Below, one piece after another: positions 1 to 4,263 of a stretch of DNA of 7,017 bases. The notes under the pieces were generated by a model that saw nothing but the letters and a program-made list of their open reading frames with translations, was not told the DNA's origin and did no database searches. The stretch spans positions 1 through 7,017 of the forward strand of contig MFAF01000003.1 of the NCBI GenBank assembly GCA_001774505.1, given 5' to 3'. A program made the translations under genes and the position numbers. Every line of letters begins with the position of its first letter. Within the stretch, counting starts at the first letter, position 1. Source of the stretch: Candidatus Coatesbacteria bacterium RBG_13_66_14. GTDB taxonomy: Bacteria > RBG-13-66-14.

Positions 1-120
1 CCAGAGGGAGAGGGAAACACGGCCTCGAAGGTTGAGATGATGTAGGGCGGCCCCGTAGGATGAATCCTCTGCGGGCCGCCGTCCGACCCTCACCCTAACC
101 CATTCCCTAAAAGGGAGAGG
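1..120. repeat. Intergenic repeat stretch, GGGAGAGGG type
   Basis: I see no gene in these bases. They carry GGGAGAGGG words at 6-14 and 113-120 and a CCCTCACCCTAACCC tract at 87-101, followed by a small TCCCT/AGGGA hairpin. Words of this kind form dispersed intergenic repeats in many GC-rich bacteria. A related, inverted version (GGTAAGGGTCAGGGTCC) lies at 4084-4100, so the family occurs at least twice here. The left copy is cut by the window edge. Its function is unknown; spread by a non-autonomous repeat element is an inference. Confidence 0.5.
46..80. repeat. Two-step inverted repeat (hairpin)
   Basis: GGCGGCCC at 46-53 pairs perfectly with GGGCCGCC at 73-80. Inside it, AGGA (57-60) pairs with TCCT (65-68) around a TGAA loop. 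The result is a long hairpin with an internal bulge. No T-tract follows on either strand, so it is more likely a structural part of the intergenic repeat than a terminator. Confidence 0.6.
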
Positions 121-124
121 GGAT

Positions 125-154
125 AAAAGCATGGGCCGACCGGTCGGTCGGCCC
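125..154 (-). terminator. Probable terminator of moxR, part of a repeated hairpin cassette
   Basis: GGGCCGACC (133-141) and GGTCGGCCC (146-154) form a perfect 9-bp stem with a 4-base loop. On the minus strand the hairpin starts 39 bases after the moxR stop and is followed by ATGCTTTTAT. The U-tract is short, so termination may be partial. The hairpin shares its flanks (AAAAGC on one side, CAACA on the other) and its 22-base length with the hairpin at 4119-4140. Confidence 0.5.
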
Positions 155-192
155 CAACAATGCAAATGCATGATTTACGCCTCATACGACCG

Positions 193-1185
193 CTACGGCT
201 CCACCATCTCCAGCAGCCGGGAGATAATCTCGTCGGAGTGAACCCCCTCGGCCTCGGCGTTGAAGTTGATGAGCACGCGGTGGCGCATCACGGCGTGGGC
301 CAGGTCGCGCACGTCGTCCACCGAGGCCGCCGGGCGCCCCCGCAGGGCCGCCCGGGCCTTGGCCCCGAGAATCAGATACTGCCCCGCGCGCACCCCCGCC
401 CCCCAGGCCACCCATCTCTTGATGAACTCCGGCGCGGTGGGATCCTCGGGACGGCTCGCCCGGGCCAGGTTCACCGCGTAGGCGACCACGTGCGGCGCGG
501 CCGGAATCTCGCGGATCAGCCCCTGCAGCTCGATTATCTCCGCAGCGGAAAGGACGGGGGCTATCTCCTGCTCCTCGCGGCCCGTGGTCTGGGCGACGAT
601 GCGCTCCTCCTCGTCCCTTTTCGGGTAGCCGATGCGGATCTCCAGCATGAAGCGGTCGAGCTGCGCCTCGGGCAGGGGGTAGGTCCCCTCCTGCTCGATG
701 GGGTTCTGGGTGGCCAGGACGAAAAAGGGGTTGGGCAGGGGGTAGGTGGTGTCGCCGATGGAAACCTGGTGCTCCTGCATGGATTCCAGGAGGGCGGCCT
801 GGGTCTTCGGCGGGGTGCGGTTGACCTCGTCGGCCAGAATTAAATTGGCGAATACCGGCCCGCGGAGGAACTGCATGACACGTTGACCCGTCTCCGGGTC
901 CGGCTGGATGACGTCGGTGCCGGTGATGTCGGCGGGCATGAGGTCGGGGGTGAACTGGATGCGGCGGAAGGAGAGGTCCAGGGCGCGGGAGAGGCTGGAC
1001 ACCATGAGCGTCTTGGCCAGCCCCGGCACCCCGACCAGAAGGGCGTGGGCGTGGGAAAACAGGGCCACCAGGAGCTGCTCGACGACCTCCTCCTGCCCGA
1101 TGATGACGCGGGCGAGCTGGTCCTCGACGCTCCGGGCGGCGTCGGAGAGCCGCTCGAGCTTGGCCGCGGCCTCCACGGTGTCCAC
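193..1185 (-). CDS. MoxR-family AAA+ ATPase
   Basis: A MoxR-type AAA+ ATPase, a cytoplasmic chaperone-like enzyme that usually works with VWA-domain partners to activate metalloenzymes or envelope complexes. Numbered from GTG 1185 (330 residues): the region around VIIGQEEVVEQLL lies near 27-40. Walker A is GVPGLAKT (52-59), Walker B LILADEVNR (115-123) and sensor 1 ATQNP (158-162). The QLDRF arginine-finger region is at 175-179. The sensor-2 segment reads GAGVRAG near 262-268, where the family usually has GASPRA; the arginine is kept. Length is normal for MoxR. GTG 1185 is preferred because AAGGGGG lies 5 bases upstream and a TATAAT box precedes it; GTG 1203 would add six residues. The usual DUF58 and VWA partners are absent: the next downstream element is a terminator-like hairpin. 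The family call is secure; the client is unknown. Confidence 0.95.
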   Translation of the reverse strand: MDTVEAAAKLERLSDAARSVEDQLARVIIGQEEVVEQLLVALFSHAHALLVGVPGLAKTLMVSSLSRALDLSFRRIQFTPDLMPADITGTDVIQPDPETGQRVMQFLRGPVFANLILADEVNRTPPKTQAALLESMQEHQVSIGDTTYPLPNPFFVLATQNPIEQEGTYPLPEAQLDRFMLEIRIGYPKRDEEERIVAQTTGREEQEIAPVLSAAEIIELQGLIREIPAAPHVVAYAVNLARASRPEDPTAPEFIKRWVAWGAGVRAGQYLILGAKARAALRGRPAASVDDVRDLAHAVMRHRVLINFNAEAEGVHSDEIISRLLEMVEP

Positions 1186-1190
1186 GCAAA

Positions 1191-1197
1191 CCCCCTT
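1191..1197 (-). promoter_or_regulatory. Ribosome binding site of moxR
   Basis: AAGGGGG on the minus strand is followed by TTTGC and then GTG at 1185-1183. No comparable site precedes the alternative GTG at 1203, so this motif decides the start. Confidence 0.65.
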
Positions 1198-1216
1198 CGC
1201 CACGGACGGTTTGTTA

Positions 1217-1222
1217 ATTATA
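1217..1222 (-). promoter_or_regulatory. -10 box for moxR
   Basis: A perfect TATAAT on the minus strand lies directly after the T-tract of the upstream terminator. The matching -35 position (about 1240-1245) reads GAACCG and is poor. A transcript starting near 1210 would have a leader of about 25 bases carrying the AAGGGGG site, which agrees with the GTG 1185 start. Confidence 0.5.
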
Positions 1223-1223
1223 C

Positions 1224-1252
1224 AAAAAAAGGACCCGGGCGGTTCCCCCGGG
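1224..1252 (-). terminator. Intrinsic terminator after the nucleotidylyltransferase gene
   Basis: On the minus strand CCCGGG (1252-1247), a 7-base loop, CCCGGG (1239-1234), TCC and seven T residues (1230-1224) form a Rho-independent terminator. It begins about 52 bases after the stop codon at 1305. The T-tract runs into the moxR -10 region, so one unit's end and the next unit's start are packed within about 36 bases. Confidence 0.75.
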
Positions 1253-1304
1253 GCGGAGACGAAGGAAACCGGAGCCTACCACGCCCGCGGGCCACCGGAA
1301 CGGG

Positions 1305-2522
1305 TCACTCGCCCTCCGGCCAAATATCGCCCTTGTCGCCGTGGACGACCTCGCCGACCTCGGTGCGCGCCCCGGCGGCGATTTTCGCCCCGGGCATCAG
1401 CACTGTCATCGGCGCCACATAGGCGTCGGGACCGATGACCGCCCCGAATTTCGCCAAGTCCACCTCCACCCGCTCGCCCTTGACGTTTGAGTAAATTTTC
1501 CCGTCGGGCGGCGGGTCGCAGAATGCGGTCACGGCGTCCCCCAACGTCGCCCCGTCGCCGATGACGCACTTGGTCAAAAGGCAGCGCCGGCCGATCTGCA
1601 CGTTGGCCCCGATCAGGCAGTTCCCGATCTGGGTCCCGCCGGCTATCTGCGTGTTGGGCCCCACCGCCGTGCGGTTCATTATCTGCACACCGGGGTGGAT
1701 GTAGCAGTTCCGCGAAATCATCACCCGGTCGGTGAGGATGCACCCCCGGCCGATCCAGGAGTCCTCGAGGATGTTCACGGTGACGCAGCGGTGGACGTCG
1801 CCCAGCAGGCGCGCCTTCACGTTGAACCGCTGCAGCGGCCGGTCCTGGATCAGGCGGGTGCTGGCCTCCAGCAGGTGCCAGGGGTAACCGATGGCGTACC
1901 AGCCGCCGTTGGACTCGACCCAGCGCAGATCGCCCTCGGCGGCCAGCCTGGCGGCCGCGCCGGTCATCTCTATCTCGCCGCGCTCGCTCGGCTCCAGGTC
2001 GTTGAGCAGACGGAGAAAATCGGCGTTGACCTTGAAGCAGCCGGTGTTGGCCAGGTCGGAGACGAACTTTGCGGGCTTCTCGTGGACGCCGGTAACCCGG
2101 TCGCCCTCCACGGTGAAGACGCCGAAGCGGCCGGGGTCGGTGACGCGCTGGGCCAGCACGGCGTTGGGATGCTCGAACAGCTCCTCGAAATTCTCGTCGC
2201 GGTAGAGGTCGTCGCCCATGAGCACGAGCGCCTCACCGGCCATTTTATCGGCGGCGCACAGAAGGGCGTGCGCCGTCCCCTTCTGTTCCTTCTGTTCCAC
2301 GTAACGCAGCCGGATGCCCCGATAGCTGGAACCCAGGCGCCGGATTATCTTCTCCCCCATGAACCCGACGACGATGACGGCCTCGTCCACCAGGCCCTCA
2401 ACGGCGCGCAGGTTCAGCTCGATTATGGAGTGCCCGGCGACCTCGTAGAGGGCCTTCGGGGTCCTCACGGTCAGGGGGTAGGTGCGGGTGCTCCGACCGG
2501 CGGCAAGGAAGACTGCCTGCAT
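1305..2522 (-). CDS. GlmU-like sugar-1-phosphate nucleotidylyltransferase with β-helix tail
   Basis: A 405-residue two-domain enzyme. The N-terminal Rossmann-like domain (1 to about 230) should transfer an NMP from an NTP to a sugar-1-phosphate. It shows the phosphate loop LAAGRSTRTYPLT with TPKAL (6-25), QKGTAHAL (80-87), metal-binding MGDDLY (102-107), HEKP (147-150) and GGWYAIGYPW (206-215). The C-terminal part (about 255-395) is a left-handed β-helix of hexapeptide repeats ending GAVIGPDAYVAPMTVLMPG (360-378). The segment NVKGERVEVDLAKFGAVIG (346-364) resembles archaeal bifunctional GlmU-type enzymes (glucosamine-1-phosphate acetyltransferase plus uridylyltransferase). The loop has S where many relatives have G (GxGTR), a variant I recall from archaeal-type members. 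Its likely role is activated-sugar supply for envelope polysaccharide. The exact sugar, the nucleotide and an acetyltransferase activity cannot be assigned. It has its own promoter and terminator. Confidence 0.9.
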   Translation of the reverse strand: MQAVFLAAGRSTRTYPLTVRTPKALYEVAGHSIIELNLRAVEGLVDEAVIVVGFMGEKIIRRLGSSYRGIRLRYVEQKEQKGTAHALLCAADKMAGEALVLMGDDLYRDENFEELFEHPNAVLAQRVTDPGRFGVFTVEGDRVTGVHEKPAKFVSDLANTGCFKVNADFLRLLNDLEPSERGEIEMTGAAARLAAEGDLRWVESNGGWYAIGYPWHLLEASTRLIQDRPLQRFNVKARLLGDVHRCVTVNILEDSWIGRGCILTDRVMISRNCYIHPGVQIMNRTAVGPNTQIAGGTQIGNCLIGANVQIGRRCLLTKCVIGDGATLGDAVTAFCDPPPDGKIYSNVKGERVEVDLAKFGAVIGPDAYVAPMTVLMPGAKIAAGARTEVGEVVHGDKGDIWPEGE

Positions 2523-2553
2523 TTAATTCGCCCACGCGGTAGGTTCCAGAGGC

Positions 2554-2562
2554 TTTATAGCA
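2554..2562 (-). promoter_or_regulatory. Extended -10 promoter of the nucleotidylyltransferase gene
   Basis: The minus strand reads TGCTATAAA in a 64-base AT-rich gap, matching the extended -10 form TGnTATAAT at all but the last base. No good -35 is present, which is usual for extended -10 promoters. A start near 2547 gives a leader of about 25 bases before ATG 2522. The ribosome site is weak (GGGCG about 6 bases upstream). Confidence 0.5.
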
Positions 2563-2586
2563 AAAAACAAACCAAATTGAAAGGAA

Positions 2587-3255
2587 TTACTGCGGGGTGA
2601 GCTGCGGCGGGGCTACGGTGCGGCTGACGAACATGCCCTCGGCCAGGAGGGTGAATTCGTAACGGCCCCCGGACAAGCGCCCGTCGGGGGGATGGTCCAG
2701 GTGGAAAGCCGCCGAACCGCAGCTAGTGCCCAGGGTAACCTCCCTCTCCGCCTCGAGGATGGTCCGACCGTCGTAGCTCCAACTCCCCGCCAGGCGGGCG
2801 CCGGGCTCGCAGTGCCGATAATTCACGGCTGCGAGAAGCCCCGATTCCTCCCAGTCTATCCGCGTCACGTACTGGGGCGGACGCGGCGGGATGTAGAGCA
2901 CCCTCGTGGCGAGGGGAACGCCGGTGGCATCGGTCAGGTCGAGCCGGTGGTAGCCGGCGGGGACCTCGAAACCGATCAGGGTGAAGATGAGCTCGCCGTC
3001 TTTCGAATCCACCCGCAGGGCCTTGGACAGGGGCTCCGAGGGCGAGGGCGGATTCCAGCGGCAGGTGAATGAATCGTCGGAAGATGCGTTTTGGAAAAGA
3101 ACCCGCACCTCGAGCCTCTCGGCTTCGGTCGGCCCGGCGGGCGGGTAGCGCACCTCGATTATCTCGAGCCGCAACCCTCCGGTCGCCAGGTAGATCAGCG
3201 CCCACACCCAGAGGAGGAAGAGCGGGAACAGGTTGCGCACGAGCGGGCGTTCCAT
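2587..3255 (-). CDS. Membrane-anchored hypothetical protein, possibly two β-sandwich domains
   Basis: I do not recognise this 222-residue protein. Residues 1-8 are short and basic (MERPLVRN), followed by a hydrophobic segment about 9-27 (LFPLFLLWVWALIYLATGG). That is a membrane anchor or uncleaved signal, leaving the rest outside the cytoplasm. The remainder is rich in predicted β-strand and falls into two similar-sized halves, about 30-123 and 125-217. Each half ends in a comparable strand-turn-strand pattern (AGYHRLDL...ATRVLYIPP and GGRYEFTL...VSRTVAPP). This suggests tandem immunoglobulin- or fibronectin-like domains, an inference from pattern only. Cysteines are at 65, 149 and 179. Its ATG shares one base with the TAA of the upstream DUF366-like gene (TAATG), so translation is probably coupled. 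Confidence 0.8.
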   Translation of the reverse strand: MERPLVRNLFPLFLLWVWALIYLATGGLRLEIIEVRYPPAGPTEAERLEVRVLFQNASSDDSFTCRWNPPSPSEPLSKALRVDSKDGELIFTLIGFEVPAGYHRLDLTDATGVPLATRVLYIPPRPPQYVTRIDWEESGLLAAVNYRHCEPGARLAGSWSYDGRTILEAEREVTLGTSCGSAAFHLDHPPDGRLSGGRYEFTLLAEGMFVSRTVAPPQLTPQ

Positions 3256-3812
3256 TATTCCACCGCCCTGACCTTGGCCGCGGCGAAGGCGAGGTCGCGC
3301 TCCGCCTCCTCGAAAACATCCAGCAGCTCGCGGGCGAAATCGGCCGCACCGACGCCCAGCTCGGCCAACCCGACCGCCAATACCGGGGCTCCGGTCGGAT
3401 CGTCGTTCAAGCCTAAATGGACGAGCCCTGCCAGGGGGCTCTTCGTGGCGATGGAAACCGAGAGCTTCCGTCTGTCCGGCGTATAGAGGTCGTCGCCCTC
3501 GACGACCACGCCCACCCCCCGGAGGCGGAGTCGCTCCGCCGCGAGGAAGACGTACAGGCGCTGACGCAGAACCGTTTCTGCCAGGGTCCGCCCGAACCAG
3601 ACGCCGACGAGGTGCAGCATCCGTTTCGCGGTGATGCGCTCCCCGGTCCGGCGGTCCTCCAGGTCCACCAGGTTCTCGGTGGGCACCTCGGCCGGCCCCA
3701 GGAAGGCCACGACGCAGTCGCCGGTCACACCGGCCGTCCGGCGCGGCCAGTGTGTGGCGAGCTGGGTGCCGTCATAGGTCAGCTCGGTCGGTAGAAATCG
3801 GGTTTGAAGCAT
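3255..3812 (-). CDS. DUF366-like protein
   Basis: A 185-residue protein that I match from memory to DUF366 (COG2029), an uncharacterised family. I recall, less surely, that its Pyrococcus structure has a fold related to biotin/lipoate ligases. Supporting segments are YDGTQLATHW (13-22), GDCVVAFLGP (31-40), VDLED (49-53), VLRQRLYVFL (81-90), GDDLY (106-110), RRKLSVSIAT (114-123) and VHLGLN (131-136). The KLSVSIAT and HLGLN blocks look like a small-molecule or nucleotide pocket, but no reaction is established. ATG 3812 is preferred over TTG 3866: the extra 18 codons overlap a TTGTCT-N17-TACAAT promoter and a dyad, and the family core begins just after residue 10. A membrane-anchored hypothetical gene follows with a one-base overlap. 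Confidence 0.75.
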   Translation of the reverse strand: MLQTRFLPTELTYDGTQLATHWPRRTAGVTGDCVVAFLGPAEVPTENLVDLEDRRTGERITAKRMLHLVGVWFGRTLAETVLRQRLYVFLAAERLRLRGVGVVVEGDDLYTPDRRKLSVSIATKSPLAGLVHLGLNDDPTGAPVLAVGLAELGVGAADFARELLDVFEEAERDLAFAAAKVRAVE

Positions 3813-3818
3813 GGTTAA

Positions 3819-3837
3819 CGCCGGGTATCGCCCGGCG
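3819..3837 (-). promoter_or_regulatory. Perfect dyad at the transcription start of the DUF366-like gene
   Basis: CGCCGGG (3819-3825) and CCCGGCG (3831-3837) are perfect inverted repeats of 7 bases around a 5-base spacer. The dyad begins at the first base after the -10 box and ends 6 bases before the ATG. It could be a repressor operator over the start site or a leader hairpin. No clear Shine-Dalgarno lies between it and the ATG. Confidence 0.55.
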
Positions 3838-3866
3838 ATTGTAGAACCGTTCGGCTGAAAAGACAA
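3838..3866 (-). promoter_or_regulatory. Promoter of the DUF366-like operon
   Basis: The minus strand has TTGTCT (3866-3861), 17 bases, then TACAAT (3843-3838). This is a good σ70-type match: 4/6 in the -35, 5/6 in the -10 and optimal spacing. Its position inside the longest open frame argues that the frame's TTG start is wrong. Confidence 0.6.
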
Positions 3867-3887
3867 CCTGCGGCCGTTTCGACCAAG

Positions 3888-3931
3888 CCCCGACCTCGCC
3901 CCGCGGGAGGTCTGCGATGCGCGGGTCGGGG
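3888..3931. repeat. Inverted repeat CCCCGACC/GGTCGGGG
   Basis: CCCCGACC (3888-3895) pairs perfectly with GGTCGGGG (3924-3931). TCGC (3896-3899) continues into GCGA (3914-3917) as an inner stem, and a CCCGCGGG palindrome sits in the loop. Confidence 0.55.
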
Positions 3932-3955
3932 TGATGGGTCTAATAAATCCCCCCT

Positions 3956-3976
3956 CCTCGCGGGAGACCCGCGAGG
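3956..3976. repeat. Perfect 9-bp hairpin with 3-base loop
   Basis: CCTCGCGGG (3956-3964), AGA, CCCGCGAGG (3968-3976). The stem is very stable. No T-run follows on either strand, so I do not call it a terminator. Confidence 0.6.
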
Positions 3977-4007
3977 TACGGGGTATGGGTGAGGGCTGCC
4001 GCGCGTC

Positions 4008-4030
4008 CCCTCCCCCCTCTGAGGGGAGGG
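4008..4030. repeat. Polypurine/polypyrimidine inverted repeat
   Basis: CCCTCCCC (4008-4015) pairs with GGGGAGGG (4023-4030) around a 7-base loop. The right arm also belongs to the G-quadruplex motif, so hairpin and quadruplex would compete. Confidence 0.55.
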
Positions 4031-4042
4031 TAGGGGTGGGGG
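4023..4042 (+). other. G-quadruplex motif
   Basis: Four G-runs of 4, 3, 4 and 5 bases are separated by loops of only 1, 2 and 1 base on the plus strand. This fits the canonical quadruplex pattern, and short loops favour high stability. Further G-run triplets flank it (3980-3995 and 4089-4108). On the transcribed minus strand it reads as C-runs, so any quadruplex would form in the DNA strand and not in the barrel-gene mRNA. Confidence 0.6.
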
Positions 4043-4112
4043 TGTGGCGGCCCCCCTCCCTACCGAGGAGAGGCGCACCTGAAGGTAAGGGTCAGGGTCC
4101 AGGTTGGGAACG

Positions 4113-4140
4113 AAAAGCGGCGGGGTCATGAAACCCCGCC
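4113..4140 (-). terminator. Probable terminator of the barrel gene, second copy of hairpin cassette
   Basis: GGCGGGGT (4119-4126) and ACCCCGCC (4133-4140) form a perfect 8-bp stem with a 6-base loop. On the minus strand GCTTTTCG follows. It lies 124 bases after the stop at 4264. Flanks and total length (22 bases) match the hairpin after moxR. The short U-tract makes full termination uncertain. Confidence 0.5.
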
Positions 4141-4263
4141 CAACATTTAGTATTCAACCGTCTCCGGGCGGTTTAGGACACCCGCCCCCCCGAACATCCG
4201 CGCATCCGGCCTGCAAGGGGGACCTTCGGCAATCGCCACGCTCGATGCGCTTCACGAACCGCT

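Larger units (their letters stand above)
3867..4263. repeat. Intergenic repeat island, no gene
   Basis: About 400 bases without a credible gene, packed with inverted repeats, G-runs and GGGAGAGG-like words. Open frames cross it on both strands, but their translations (PSPQRGEG, PVPRG and similar) are the low-complexity readings typical of this repeat type. The right part (4188-4263) shows no structure I can interpret. A GGGCGG/CCGCCC stem with a 10-base loop lies at 4166-4187, without a T-tract. Confidence 0.6.

Noticed and set aside
160..843. Plus-strand open frame of 227 codons antisense to moxR
   Set aside because: It mirrors a gene with every MoxR motif intact. Its translation is rich in G, L and V without recognisable domains, as expected of a shadow frame in GC-rich coding DNA.
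883..1438. Two overlapping plus-strand frames across moxR's 5' end and the 3' end of the nucleotidylyltransferase gene
   Set aside because: They are antisense to secure genes and cross the terminator/promoter gap; no family features.
1695..2600. Plus-strand open frame of 301 codons antisense to the nucleotidylyltransferase gene
   Set aside because: The minus-strand gene has all expected catalytic motifs; the antisense reading has none.
3813..3866. N-terminal extension of the DUF366-like protein from TTG 3866
   Set aside because: The segment contains a σ70-like promoter and a perfect dyad, and the family core begins after ATG 3812.
3956..3976. Hairpin as a terminator or a CRISPR-like unit
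   Set aside because: No T-run on either strand and no regularly spaced identical repeats anywhere in the window.
3815..4131. Proline/arginine/glycine-rich frames on both strands of the repeat island
   Set aside because: The translations follow directly from the GGGAGAGGG-type repeats and hairpins and resemble common spurious proteins; no ribosome sites of note.
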